A DNA stretch of 64,000 bases, taken from Orbaceae bacterium ESL0727 (GTDB lineage Bacteria; Pseudomonadota; Gammaproteobacteria; Enterobacterales; Orbaceae). The DNA is taken from the NCBI GenBank assembly GCA_029433345.1, contig JAQTHY010000001.1, positions 930,001 through 994,000 on the forward strand, read 5' to 3'. Below, one piece after another: positions 21,698 through 31,136 of the stretch. The notes beneath the pieces were generated by a model. It did no database searches. It had not been told where the DNA came from and saw only the letters and a program-made list of their open reading frames with translations. Position 1 is the stretch's first letter. Each line of letters opens with the position of its first letter. The translations under genes were made by a program, and so were the position numbers.

Positions 21698-23731
21698 TTA
21701 CGAAATGCGCATGCCAGGTTTCGCACCACTATCAGGGGATAAGAGATAGACACCTGAATTTGCGTCTTTGCCACTGGCACAGAGCACCATTCCTTCGGAA
21801 ACACCAAAACGCATTTTACGTGGTGCCAAATTGGCGATCATAATGGTTAGCCTGCCAATTAAGCATTCAGGATTTGGATAATACTGCTTGATACCCGAAA
21901 ACACATTACGTGTTTCATCACCAATATCTAACGTCAATTGTAGCAATTTATCCGAACCTTCAACAAACGTTGCATTTTTGATTAACGCAACACGCATATC
22001 GATTTTGGCAAATTCATCATAATTAATGGTATCGGCGATCGGTTCAGCGGTTTGGTTTGACGAAACGGCGGTTTTTACAGGGGTGAGTTGTTCTTTAGAT
22101 TCTTCAATCATGGCAGTAATTTTATCCATATCAATACGATTAAATAACGCTTTAAAAGGATTGATAGTGTGATTAGTTAAAGGATTATTTATCGCCTCCC
22201 AGGTAAGTGGCGTATTTAAAAAAGCTTCTGTACGTTCAGCAAGGGATGGCACAATCGGTTTTAAATATGTCATTAGTACCCGAAATAGATTGATGCCCAT
22301 CGAACAAATTGCTTGTAATTGCTGATCTTGCCCTTCTTGTTTGGCGATTACCCATGGTGCTTTTTCATCGATATAACGATTAGCTTCATCAGCGAGTGCC
22401 ATAATTTCGCGAATGGCTTTACCAGATTCACGTGCTTCGAAGTAATCAGCAATAATAGGCGCTTTATCGACAAACTGGGCATATAATTCAGGTTCAGCTA
22501 ATGTCGCTGACAGTTTACCAGCAAAACGTTTGGTGATAAAGCCTGCACAACGTGAGGCAATATTCACCACTTTGTTCACTAAATCACTGTTGACGCGCTG
22601 CACAAAATCTTCAAGATTTAGATCAATATCATCAATATGTGGTGATAATTTAGCGGCATAATAGTAACGTAAACAATCTGGATCTAAATGTTTAAGATAA
22701 GTATTGGCTTGAATAAAGGTGCCTCTTGATTTAGACATTTTAGCACCGTCGACAGTCACATAACCGTGTACAAAAATATTAGACGGTTTACGGTGTTGGC
22801 TCCCTTCAAGCATCGCCGGCCAAAATAGGCTATGAAAATAGACAATATCTTTACCAATAAAATGATACAGCTCGGTTGTGGCGTCTTTAGCCCAAAACTC
22901 ATCGAAGAGTGGTTTATTTTGCTTACGGCAATAGTTCAAAAAGGATCCCATATACCCAATTGGTGCATCTAACCAGACATAGAAGTATTTGCCGGGTGCA
23001 TCGGGAATTTCAAAACCAAAATAAGGTGCATCGCGGCTAATATCCCAAGGTTGTAATCCGGCTTCAAACCACTCTTGCATCTTGTTAGCCACTTGTTCTT
23101 GTAATGTTCCTGAACGAATCCACTCTTGTAACATAGTGGAAAAAGCAGGAAGATCAAAAAAGTAATGTTCTGACTCTTTCATAATGGGTGTTGCGCCCGA
23201 TACAGCTGATTTAGGATTAATCAGTTCAGTCGGATTATAGGTTGCGCCACACACTTCGCAATTGTCACCATATTGATCAGGTGCTTTACAACGAGGACAA
23301 CTTCCTTTCACAAACCGATCCGGTAAAAACATCTGTTTTTCGGGATCAAAGAGTTGAGAAATAATTTTTGTTTTAATATAACCGCCGGCTTGCAATCGTT
23401 TATAGATCGCTTCAGAAAGCTCACGATTTTCAGGGCTGTGCGTGGAATGATAATTATCATAACTGATATTAAAACCAGCAAAGTCGCGTTGATGCTCTGC
23501 TTTTACCTCACCAATCATCTGCTCTGGTGTGATCCCCAGTTGCTGTGCTTTCAGCATTATTGGTGTACCATGAGCATCGTCTGCACAGATAAAATAGATC
23601 TCATTACCACGCATACGTTGATAACGAACCCAGATGTCCGCTTGGATATGTTCCAACATGTGACCTAAATGAATTGCGCCGTTAGAATAAGGCAGAGCGC
23701 AGGTGACAAGTATTTTGCGTTGAGTTGTCAT
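21698..23731 (-). CDS. metG: Methionyl-tRNA synthetase
   Basis: MetG charges tRNA-Met and initiator tRNA. The 677 residues match the long bacterial form. The HIGH motif is seen as HLGH (in [12 protein letters not shown], about residue 22). The zinc knuckle is [23 protein letters not shown] lies in [12 protein letters not shown] (about 335). A C-terminal EMAP/Arc1p-like tRNA-binding domain (about 575-677) begins near [10 protein letters not shown]. The gene is divergent from apbC, as in enterobacteria, with 193 bases between them, and may head the minus-strand run that includes recC. Confidence 0.98.
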   Translation of the reverse strand: MTTQRKILVTCALPYSNGAIHLGHMLEHIQADIWVRYQRMRGNEIYFICADDAHGTPIMLKAQQLGITPEQMIGEVKAEHQRDFAGFNISYDNYHSTHSPENRELSEAIYKRLQAGGYIKTKIISQLFDPEKQMFLPDRFVKGSCPRCKAPDQYGDNCEVCGATYNPTELINPKSAVSGATPIMKESEHYFFDLPAFSTMLQEWIRSGTLQEQVANKMQEWFEAGLQPWDISRDAPYFGFEIPDAPGKYFYVWLDAPIGYMGSFLNYCRKQNKPLFDEFWAKDATTELYHFIGKDIVYFHSLFWPAMLEGSQHRKPSNIFVHGYVTVDGAKMSKSRGTFIQANTYLKHLDPDCLRYYYAAKLSPHIDDIDLNLEDFVQRVNSDLVNKVVNIASRCAGFITKRFAGKLSATLAEPELYAQFVDKAPIIADYFEARESGKAIREIMALADEANRYIDEKAPWVIAKQEGQDQQLQAICSMGINLFRVLMTYLKPIVPSLAERTEAFLNTPLTWEAINNPLTNHTINPFKALFNRIDMDKITAMIEESKEQLTPVKTAVSSNQTAEPIADTINYDEFAKIDMRVALIKNATFVEGSDKLLQLTLDIGDETRNVFSGIKQYYPNPECLIGRLTIMIANLAPRKMRFGVSEGMVLCASGKDANSGVYLLSPDSGAKPGMRIS

Positions 23732-23924
23732 ATTGATTGATTACCTTGTTGTTATAGACTACTGTTACAAACATAATAGCGGAAATAGTACATCAAACAT
23801 GTGATTATCACCAGATTTATGCCATAATTTATTGAAAAATAGGTTGGTTAAAAACAGAAAGTGTTATGTGATAGATTTTTTTTAAATTTTAAAAATAAAA
23901 ATATATATAAAAGTAAAATCGGAA

Positions 23925-25016
23925 ATGCAAATGGAAGCTCAAACAAAAGTTCAGATAGAAAATTGTCTTAAAAATTTTACGCATCCAACTTTACAAAAAG
24001 ATTTAGTGACGTTGGGTGCAATCAAAAAATGTGATTTGATTAATGGTTGCTTAACGATAGATTTGGTTATGCCGTTTGTTTGGCAAACACCTTTTATGGC
24101 ATTGCAGTCAGCCGTCACACCGCAACTCCTAAAACTGGCCGATGTGACGGATGTTAAATGGTCGTTAACTTACGATATTGCGACCTTAAAACGGGCGAAT
24201 GATCAACATGCCATTAATAATATTAAAAATATTATTTCGATCAGTTCTGGTAAAGGCGGGGTCGGGAAATCCTCAACAGCAGTAAATATTGCGTTAGCGC
24301 TAGAAAAAGAGGGCGCTAAAGTGGGTATTTTGGATGCAGATATTTATGGCCCATCGATCCCAACAATGTTGGGTACGCAAAATGCGCATCCTCTAACACC
24401 TGATAATCAACATATGACGCCTATTATGGCATATGGGTTAGCCAGCAACTCAATTGGTTATTTAGTCGAACAAGATGGTGCGATGGTTTGGCGAGGTCCA
24501 ATGGCAAGTAAAGCGTTGTTGCAAATTTTGCAAGATACACTCTGGCCTGATCTGGATTATTTAGTGATCGATATGCCACCGGGAACAGGCGATATTCAAT
24601 TAACCTTAGCGCAAAGTATTCCGGTGACAGCGGCGGTTATTGTGACCACACCACAAGATATCGCCTTAATTGATGCCCAAAAAGGGATCACCATGTTTAA
24701 TAAGGTAAACATCCCAACTATCGGTATTATTGAGAATATGAGTTATCATATTTGCGAAAATTGTGGTCATCATGAAGCAATTTTCGGCGAAGGTGGTGCA
24801 GCGCAATTAGCGGCGAAATATCATACTCAATTGCTTGGACAAGTGCCATTACATCGCATGTTACGCCAAGACCTTGATATTGGTAAACCAACTGTTATTC
24901 GGCACCCTGAAGGTGAATTTAGTCAGATCTATTATCAAATAGCTGATCGTATTGCGGCAGAGCTCTATTGGCAAGGCGAAGCGATATTACCTGACATATC
25001 ATTTAAGGCATTGTAG
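23925..25016 (+). CDS. apbC: Iron-sulfur cluster carrier ATPase, Mrp/ApbC
   Basis: ApbC is a P-loop ATPase that binds and delivers 4Fe-4S clusters in the cytoplasm. The protein has 363 residues. An N-terminal DUF59-like domain (about 1-95) is followed by the deviant Walker A SSGKGGVGKSS (about 106), LDADIYGPSIP, and VIDMPPGTGD (Walker B). The cluster-binding CxxC lies in CENCGHHE (about 279-282). The arrangement divergent from metG is conserved in E. coli. The start is ATG 23925, with a second in-frame ATG two codons on; no strong SD distinguishes them. Confidence 0.95.
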   Translation: MQMEAQTKVQIENCLKNFTHPTLQKDLVTLGAIKKCDLINGCLTIDLVMPFVWQTPFMALQSAVTPQLLKLADVTDVKWSLTYDIATLKRANDQHAINNIKNIISISSGKGGVGKSSTAVNIALALEKEGAKVGILDADIYGPSIPTMLGTQNAHPLTPDNQHMTPIMAYGLASNSIGYLVEQDGAMVWRGPMASKALLQILQDTLWPDLDYLVIDMPPGTGDIQLTLAQSIPVTAAVIVTTPQDIALIDAQKGITMFNKVNIPTIGIIENMSYHICENCGHHEAIFGEGGAAQLAAKYHTQLLGQVPLHRMLRQDLDIGKPTVIRHPEGEFSQIYYQIADRIAAELYWQGEAILPDISFKAL

Positions 25017-25063
25017 TTTGTATAAATGTAGCGTTTATATAACCGTTTAGGATAAAAAGATTT

Positions 25064-26278
25064 ATGCCACAGCTCACTTATCAACGGCTTTTACTTATTC
25101 TTTGCTTATTGTTAAGTTCCACGTTAAGTCATGCCGATGATACTGAGCAGCTAAAATCCTTGCGCCGTTCTATTCAAGAACAAGAAGCTAAACTTGCTGA
25201 ACAAAAAGATCAACGCATCAAATTAGTGGGCGATCTGAAAGTGCAAGAGACGGCAATTGCGGAATTATCTGCATCGATTGAAAAAAACAATCTTGTTCTT
25301 AAAAAGCTAGATAACGAAATTACCTATCTCATTAAACAGATAACGGATCTGCAAACTAAGCAAGAACAGCAACGGAGTGTATTGGCCAAACAGTTAGAAA
25401 GTGCCTTTAAACTGGGTAGAGCAAGTGGCATGGATCTTATTTTTTCGGGTGCGGAAAGTGAACGTAATGAAAGAATCATCCACTATTATGGTTATATTAA
25501 TGACGCGAGGCAAAAGCAGATTAGTGAGCTGCAAGAAACACAATCGCAGCTGGACGATAAAAAAATAGCGTTAGAAAGTAAACGGCTTGCGCAAAAAAAT
25601 GTGCAAGGTAAACAAAAAGAAGAGCAAGTTGGGTTAGAAAAGAATCGTCAGAATCGCCAAAAAACGATTGATTTATTAGATTCATCAATGCAAGCCAATC
25701 AACAAAAACTGATTGATTTGCGCGATAATGCCAACAAACTACAAGCAAAAATTGCTGAAGCAGAAAAAGAGAGCCGCCGTTTAGCGCAGGAAGAGGCAAG
25801 ACAGGCACAATTAATTAAGGATAAACAGAAGAAGAGCAATTACACACCAAATTCTAATGAACAATCATTGATGGCACGTGTGAGTGGGATTGGTAAACCG
25901 CAAAATCAGTTTAATTGGCCGGTATCTGGTACCATTGCGCATCGTTTTAATGAACCTTTACAAGGTGAATTACGTTGGAAGGGTTTAGTCATTAATGCCA
26001 AAGATGGTACGCAAGTGAAAGCCATTGCCGATGGTCGCGTCATTTTGGCGAGTTGGTTACAAGGATATGGTTTTGTCGTGGCATTAGAACATGGTAAAGG
26101 TGATATGAGTTTATATGGTTATAATCAACGCACATTAGTGGAAGTAGGCGATAAAGTTGAAACAGGCCAAGCTATAGCGGTGGTGGGGTCGAGTGGTGGG
26201 CAAAGCACGCCAGCACTCTATTTTGAAATTCGCCGTGATGGTAGAGCGTTAGATCCGAGTGCATGGCTAAAACGATAA
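25064..26278 (+). CDS. envC: Murein hydrolase activator EnvC
   Basis: EnvC is a periplasmic protein recruited by FtsEX that activates amidases AmiA/AmiB during cell separation. The 404-residue protein has a signal peptide ending near SHA (about 24), a long coiled coil (about 28-260, rich in Q/K/E heptads) and a C-terminal LytM/M23 domain (about 290-404). The zinc ligands of active M23 enzymes are degenerate: the HLHFEIR motif reads ALYFEIR and the HxxxD region reads RWKGLVI. This is normal for EnvC, which activates rather than cuts. yibQ follows, as in E. coli. Confidence 0.95.
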   Translation: MPQLTYQRLLLILCLLLSSTLSHADDTEQLKSLRRSIQEQEAKLAEQKDQRIKLVGDLKVQETAIAELSASIEKNNLVLKKLDNEITYLIKQITDLQTKQEQQRSVLAKQLESAFKLGRASGMDLIFSGAESERNERIIHYYGYINDARQKQISELQETQSQLDDKKIALESKRLAQKNVQGKQKEEQVGLEKNRQNRQKTIDLLDSSMQANQQKLIDLRDNANKLQAKIAEAEKESRRLAQEEARQAQLIKDKQKKSNYTPNSNEQSLMARVSGIGKPQNQFNWPVSGTIAHRFNEPLQGELRWKGLVINAKDGTQVKAIADGRVILASWLQGYGFVVALEHGKGDMSLYGYNQRTLVEVGDKVETGQAIAVVGSSGGQSTPALYFEIRRDGRALDPSAWLKR

Positions 26279-26309
26279 GCATTGCCTAAAAGTGAGAAAC
26301 CATTTAACC

Positions 26310-27233
26310 ATGAAGTTCATACCTAATTTACTGATTATTCTTTTATTATCACTGTTTGGTAGCGCATCTGCTTTAGCTGCAAAATTGGCGATCGTTATCG
26401 ACGATTTTGGTTATCGGCAACATAATGAAGAACAGATTATTGCCTTATCACCCAATATTACCATTGCGGTTTTACCCCATTCACCCAATGCCACGAAAAT
26501 TGCGACATTAGCCCATAGTCGAGGTAATGATGTGATAATTCATTTGCCTATGGCGCCGCTCGGGAAACAGCCTTTAGAAGTTAATACACTATTTCCTTCC
26601 ATGGATGAACAGCAAATAAGTAAAATTATTACAGGAGCAGTTAGCCGTGTGCCTTATGCGGTAGGGGTTAATAACCATATGGGTAGCTTAATGACGGGTG
26701 ATGCTATCGGTATGCAACGGGTAATGAAAATATTAGCTAATTACCCTTTCTTTTTCTTAGATAGCAAAACGATTGGTCGCACGCAAGTCAAACAAGCGGC
26801 AAAAATATATAACATTCCAGTGATTACCCGTGATATCTTTTTGGATGATCAGCAAATCGATAGTGCGATTGCACGTCAATTTGATCTCGCCGTAAATCTG
26901 GCTCGTAAAAATGGCATGGCGATTGCGATAGGTCATCCACATCCACAAACTGTCAATGTATTAAAAAGTAAATTAGCTACGCTTCCGGCTGATATTCAAT
27001 TGGTCAAAGCACGCCACTTGGCATTTTCCGCTACCCAACCTTCATCCATTGATCATCCATCGAGTGCACCATTACCAAACCATCCGTTACCGGTTCATCA
27101 ACAACCAGTAGAATCGAAAGTAACATTGGAAATAATTTTCGAAAAATATCGACAACGTTGGCAACAAGTTATCGCTATTTATCAGGGTGAAGTACAAAAA
27201 CCAGAAGCGCCAAAATCAAAAGCGCATAAATAA
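26310..27233 (+). CDS. yibQ: Divergent polysaccharide deacetylase family protein (YibQ)
   Basis: This is about 307 residues. A signal peptide (MKFIPNLLIILLLSLFGSA…) supports ATG 26310 rather than the in-frame GTG at 26292. The domain is the deacetylase-2 fold seen in YibQ: LAIVIDDFGY near the mature start, AVLPHSPNA, HLPMAP, VGVNNHMGS and AIGHPHPQT. It is presumably periplasmic and acts on the cell wall or a polysaccharide, but no activity is established for the family as far as I know. A Pro/Ser/His-rich segment (about 245-265) precedes a charged C-terminal helix. It lies 31 bases after envC and is probably co-transcribed. Confidence 0.88.
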   Translation: MKFIPNLLIILLLSLFGSASALAAKLAIVIDDFGYRQHNEEQIIALSPNITIAVLPHSPNATKIATLAHSRGNDVIIHLPMAPLGKQPLEVNTLFPSMDEQQISKIITGAVSRVPYAVGVNNHMGSLMTGDAIGMQRVMKILANYPFFFLDSKTIGRTQVKQAAKIYNIPVITRDIFLDDQQIDSAIARQFDLAVNLARKNGMAIAIGHPHPQTVNVLKSKLATLPADIQLVKARHLAFSATQPSSIDHPSSAPLPNHPLPVHQQPVESKVTLEIIFEKYRQRWQQVIAIYQGEVQKPEAPKSKAHK

Positions 27234-27276
27234 AAGATAACTGGTGGATGGTTAGTTTTGGGTGATATTGTCAATT

Positions 27277-27309
27277 ATTTGACATAAACGTCTATATATT
27301 CTGAAACAT
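27277..27309 (+). repeat. 33-bp intergenic repeat, copy B
   Basis: Same arms as copy A (ATTTGACATAAACGT and TCTGAAACAT) with centre CTATATAT. It lies between the convergent 3' ends of yibQ and rapZ, 44 bases after yibQ. Confidence 0.85.
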
Positions 27310-27380
27310 CGCGTAAAAATTACCTCATCACATCATCAGTGCGCATCAATAAGATAACTGTAATAAAATAACTATGTAGA

Positions 27381-28229
27381 CTATTTTTTTTCTAATGTAC
27401 GATGGCGAGTTTGTACTTGCTTACCGTGAGTTCTAAATAGTTCCGCTAACTGTTCGACTATATAGACAGAGCGGTGCTGTCCACCTGTACAACCAATCGC
27501 GATAGTCAAATAGCTGCGACTGTTTTTTTCTAACATGGGTAACCACTGCTGTAAATAATTAGCGGTTTGATAGATGAAATTATTGACCTCAAAATGTTTA
27601 GCCAGAAAGGCTTTGACAGGTTCATCCAGACCAGTGAGTGGGCGCAAACTTGGATCCCAATGCGGATTCGGTAAAAATCGCACATCAAAGACAAAATCAG
27701 CATCAGTCGGGAGCCCATATTTAAAGCCGAAAGACTCAAAAATAATGGTCAGTTCGCGTTCCTTTTTCCCCAATACATGTAGTCTTAATACATCGGCTAA
27801 TTCATGCACGGAAAGATTATCTGTGTTGATGATTAAATCAGCATGGGCTTTTAATGGCTCTAAATATTGGGCTTCCAGATCAATAGACTCTTCGAGTGTG
27901 CGTTGATCTGATGAGAGTGGGTGAGTACGTCTTGTTTCACTGTAACGGCGGATTAATGTATTGCGATTACAATCAAAAAAGAGGATTTCGGGTGTTACCG
28001 AGTCAGGTAACCGTTTGATAATATCACGTTCAAAATCGAAATTATTTGGCAAGTTACGAATATCAATGCTCACTGCAACAGGCGTATTATTCCCTTTGAG
28101 TGAATTAGCTAATTCAGGTAATAACGCGACAGGGATATTATCGACACAATAAAAACCCATATCTTCTAATGCCCGTAAAGCAATTGATTTACCCGAACCT
28201 GAGCGTCCACTAACTATCATTAAAATCAC
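27381..28229 (-). CDS. rapZ: RNase adapter protein RapZ
   Basis: RapZ senses glucosamine-6-phosphate and guides RNase E to the sRNA GlmZ, setting GlmS levels in enterobacteria. The product is about 282 residues from the GTG at 28229, which is nine bases after GAGG and gives the family N-terminus [14 protein letters not shown]. The frame is open further to 28283, but that part is unlike relatives. The Walker A is [20 protein letters not shown] and [14 protein letters not shown] in the C-terminal RNA- and metabolite-binding half are intact. In E. coli it belongs to the rpoN-ptsN operon; here it is alone, with copies of the 33-bp repeat on both sides. Confidence 0.93.
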   Translation of the reverse strand: MILMIVSGRSGSGKSIALRALEDMGFYCVDNIPVALLPELANSLKGNNTPVAVSIDIRNLPNNFDFERDIIKRLPDSVTPEILFFDCNRNTLIRRYSETRRTHPLSSDQRTLEESIDLEAQYLEPLKAHADLIINTDNLSVHELADVLRLHVLGKKERELTIIFESFGFKYGLPTDADFVFDVRFLPNPHWDPSLRPLTGLDEPVKAFLAKHFEVNNFIYQTANYLQQWLPMLEKNSRSYLTIAIGCTGGQHRSVYIVEQLAELFRTHGKQVQTRHRTLEKK

Positions 28230-28977
28230 ACTGTTTACCTCATTTTGCTTGACCTGATTATTATACATCGTTTTACGTTGCAAGGTGCAGGTTTATCTAT
28301 TTGAATTGCGGATGCTTATTTTTATTATTAGGTTAATCTGCCGGCGGTAGATTCAAGTACGAAGTGCGAATCCTTTTTTGTAAAAGACTTGATTTTTTGC
28401 TTTCTTATTTCAATGCCGCTTATCCCTTTTCTGACCAATAAAAAAGCATATTTTACTTGGGTGATTTTATCAGTTTCTTGATTAAATGATGAAATTAGTC
28501 ATTGATCTTATGGGTGTGATTATTTATTATTTTAAGCTTTTACACTAAACGTAAACGTTAATCATTTGATGGTGATTTGGGTTTTTAGGATGACAAAATT
28601 ATAGCTGAATGCGAGTCTAACTTACTAAAATCCGTGACTGTTTTGTTGGATGTTTCAGAACTAGTATACGTTTATGTCAAATTTTTATGGATTATGCGGT
28701 TAGGAATAATGTTTACGGTAAAGAATGAAATTGCGCTGACTAAATGATTCACAGAGTCAGAAATAATAAGATAAATAATCCAATAAATAGACAAATAAAC
28801 AACTAATTAGCTTAATAACATAATGATTAGTTAATTTATGAGTTTTTAGATAAATAGTCAAACAATATGACTAAATCATCAAACAGATAAAAAATAAATC
28901 AATAACAAATCAATAATAATTAGCGAGTTATTGTTCTTTGTAATTTGCTGCAAGAATGGAATGATAAGGAAGAAAAT
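28230..28977. other. Long gene-free AT-rich region before the exoprotein fragment
   Basis: About 750 bases without a credible gene. It holds repeat copy C at 28650-28682 and an AACGTAAACGTT palindromic string near 28550. From about 28740 to 28920 it is a very AT-rich stretch with loose reiterations of AAATAA-type words. The strong SD AAGGAAG before ATG 28978 ends it. I could not fix a promoter. Confidence 0.5.
28650..28682 (-). repeat. 33-bp intergenic repeat, copy C
   Basis: Read on the minus strand: ATTTGACATAAACGT, centre ATACTAGT, TCTGAAACAT. It faces copy B across rapZ. Confidence 0.85.
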
Positions 28978-29784
28978 ATGAATAAGCACTTTTATCGAGT
29001 GGTGTTTAATCGTACCCGGCGTATGTTGATGGTGGTGGCCGAGATTGCTAAGGCGCATAACGGTGAAAGTGCGGGTGAGGTAGCAGGTGCCGCTAATCTA
29101 GGCAATACAACTGCGCCAGCAATGGGGTCTCGGCTAACCGTGGCGCGATTATCGACGCTTACCTTTGCTACTTATTTAGCTTTAGGGTTGGTCGCCTTTT
29201 CGTCTTCTTTTATTTCGTCATCGGCTGTTGCCAGCACCATCAAAGCAGATACCAGTGCCCCTAAAAATCAGCAGCCGATTATTATCCCGACCGCCAATGG
29301 CGCCACGCAAGTCAATATCAAAACACCTAATAAAAATGGCCTCTCCCATAATAAATACAGCCAATTTGATGTGTCAGATAAAGGGGTGATTCTCAATAAT
29401 GCCACTAAAAACAGCAAAACGCAGCTGGCCGGTTATATTCAAGGTAATGCGTTTTTAAAGCAAAGTGGCGGTGCCAAGATTATTTTAAATGAAGTCAATA
29501 GCCAAAACCCGTCGCAACTCAATGGTTATATCGAAGTCGCCGGGCAAAAAGCGCAGGTGGTAATTGCTAATGCGGCCGGCATTACCTGTCGCGGCTGCGG
29601 CTTTATTAATGCCGAGCGAAGCACCTTAACCACGGGGGTTCCGGTGATTTTAGCCGGCCAGTTAGCCGGTTATCGCGTCGAACAAGGCACCATTACCGTG
29701 ACCGGCAAAGGATTGGATTCGAGTGGTCAGGATTATACGGATATCATTGCTAGAGCGGTGTCGATTGATCTGCCCACATTTTAG
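28978..29784 (+). pseudogene. 5' fragment of a CdiA/FhaB-type filamentous exoprotein, cut by an IS
   Basis: About 268 residues remain. An extended signal peptide region (ESPR, MNKHFYRVVFNRTRRMLMVV) leads a two-partner-secretion (TPS) domain. The TPS hallmarks are NGLSHNKYSQFDV, ANAAGITCRGCGFINAER and TLTTGVPV. Such proteins are normally thousands of residues and are exported by a TpsB/CdiB partner for adhesion or contact-dependent inhibition. Here the frame ends at a TAG lying in the terminal repeat of the IS at 29780, and no continuation is found after the IS. ATG 28978 follows AAGGAAG. The gene is visibly richer in G and C than its surroundings, hinting at horizontal origin. No partner transporter is in the window. 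Confidence 0.88.
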
Positions 29785-29805
29785 TGGAGAGTTATTTTTA
29801 AATTA

Positions 29806-30612
29806 TTAAATCACTTTTTCTTCAAATTGAACGGGGGATAAATAGTTTAAATAAGAGTGTTTTCTTACCCGGTTATAGTAAACCTCAATGTACCACAAGA
29901 GCATCGATTTTGCTTGTGCCATATTTTCTAGTTTGTATCGGTAAATCCATTCTGTTTTTAAAGTATGGAAAAAACTTTCAGCTACCGCATTATCCCAACA
30001 ATTACCTTTGCGACTCATACTACACTTTAATCCATAAGCCGTTAATATAGCTTGATAATACTCTGAACAATACTGACTACCGCGATCACTATGAACAATC
30101 ACTTTACTCGGATACCCCCGATGACGCAAAGCCATGGTTAAGGCTTGGCAGACGAGTATGCTTTCCATATGCGTATCCATCGCCCAACCTATGATTTTAC
30201 GAGAGTATAGGTCGAGTACAATAGCAAGATATAACCACTGCTCATTCACTTTAATATATGTTATATCACATACCCAAGCTTGATTCGGTTTATTCATTGA
30301 AAAATGCCTATCTAAAATATTTTTAGCGATCGGTTTATCGTGGTTACTGTCCGTTGTTTGCTTATACTTCTTGCGTTGTTTTGCCTTGAGATGAAGTTTA
30401 TGCATTCGTCGACGCACTCGTTCACGTGATAAACAATAACCTTCCTCCAAAAGTTCGACATGTAAACGTCTATAACCATAAAGATGTCGATGCGCTTCAA
30501 AGAGTGTTTCAATTTTTTTGTCAAGTTGCTCATTAAACAGCGCTCGTTGAGAAGGCAATCGCTTTAAATAGGCATAGTAACCACCACTTGACACGTCAAA
30601 TAGATGAAACAA
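29806..30612 (-). CDS. IS3-family transposase OrfB (DDE integrase domain)
   Basis: 268 residues from a TTG at 30612, but the frame is open upstream to the OrfA slip site, so the product is most likely made as an OrfAB fusion. An HTH_21-type region (FEAHRHLYGYRRLHVEL) precedes an rve integrase core. The DDE residues can be seen: D116 in VCDITY, D176 in VHSDRGSQY and E212 in DNAVAESFF. The end YNRVRKHSYLNYLSPVQFE is typical of IS3/IS150 transposases. It catalyses strand transfer of the element that carries it. Confidence 0.92.
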   Translation of the reverse strand: MFHLFDVSSGGYYAYLKRLPSQRALFNEQLDKKIETLFEAHRHLYGYRRLHVELLEEGYCLSRERVRRRMHKLHLKAKQRKKYKQTTDSNHDKPIAKNILDRHFSMNKPNQAWVCDITYIKVNEQWLYLAIVLDLYSRKIIGWAMDTHMESILVCQALTMALRHRGYPSKVIVHSDRGSQYCSEYYQAILTAYGLKCSMSRKGNCWDNAVAESFFHTLKTEWIYRYKLENMAQAKSMLLWYIEVYYNRVRKHSYLNYLSPVQFEEKVI

Positions 30613-30659
30613 ACGATGCTTAGATACCGTGTTTTGCTTTTTGATAAACTCGTACCTTG

Positions 30660-30953
30660 CTATTTCAGGCTCGCAAAGTACTGAGCAGCCTTTTTTAGGA
30701 TGTCGATCTCCTTTTTACGTAATTCAAGTTCTCTTTTCATCGCTTTATTTTGACGCTCAAGTTCTTGATAGTCTGGTTTTTTATTTGATTTTATCGCGTG
30801 GTGAGTGGGTTTATTCATCGTTTGGTACATCCAATTACAAAATGTTTTATAATTTATACCTAAATCACTGGCTGTTTGTCGATAACTTTGTTTGCTATTT
30901 AGTGCTAAATTGATAGCTTCTTGTTTAAATTGAGGATCGTATTTTTTACACAT
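30660..30953 (-). CDS. IS3-family transposase OrfA (HTH protein)
   Basis: 97 residues: an N-terminal helix-turn-helix (YDPQFKQEAINLAL…YRQTASDLGINYKTFCNW) and a C-terminal leucine-zipper-like coiled coil (ELERQNKAMKRELELRKKEIDIL). This is the usual OrfA that binds the terminal repeats and partners OrfB. Near its 3' end is an A6G slip site (minus strand 30696-30690, in CTAAAAAAGG). A -1 shift there enters the OrfB frame, which then reads through ARYEFIKKQN without a stop. Confidence 0.92.
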   Translation of the reverse strand: MCKKYDPQFKQEAINLALNSKQSYRQTASDLGINYKTFCNWMYQTMNKPTHHAIKSNKKPDYQELERQNKAMKRELELRKKEIDILKKAAQYFASLK

Positions 30954-31082
30954 ATGAGACTCCTTTTTTGTTGCTAAAAAGTCTCCACTAAACTAGGAGC
31001 AGATCATAATCGTTAGATGACGTTTCCCCCAATTGCCGATAGGCTAATGCCCTCATTTGTGTTAGAATTCCGCCATAACTAT

Positions 31083-31096
31083 TTCGCCGCGGCGAA
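31083..31096. promoter_or_regulatory. GC-rich 14-base perfect palindrome before ribH
   Basis: TTCGCCGCGGCGAA is self-complementary and stands out in AT-rich DNA 41 bases before ribH. It could be a protein-binding dyad near the promoter or a leader hairpin. I do not recognise a cognate regulator. Confidence 0.35.
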
Positions 31097-31136
31097 GTGA
31101 TAAATTTATTTTAAAATCAATAAATAAGGATTTGAT

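Larger units (their letters stand above)
29780..30992 (-). mobile_element. IS3-family insertion sequence
   Basis: About 1.21 kb, bounded by inverted repeats TTTAGTGGAGA (29780-29790) and TCTCCACTAAA (30982-30992). It holds two minus-strand transposase frames in the IS3 order. If ends follow the TG…CA rule, the element is 29785-30987. No target-site duplication is seen: three bases outside the ends differ on either reading. Both reading frames are intact, so it may still be active. Confidence 0.88.

Noticed and set aside
28284-28945. Possible CRISPR or short tandem array in the AT-rich stretch before the exoprotein fragment
   Set aside because: The reiterated AAATAA-type words are irregular and have no constant repeat-spacer period.
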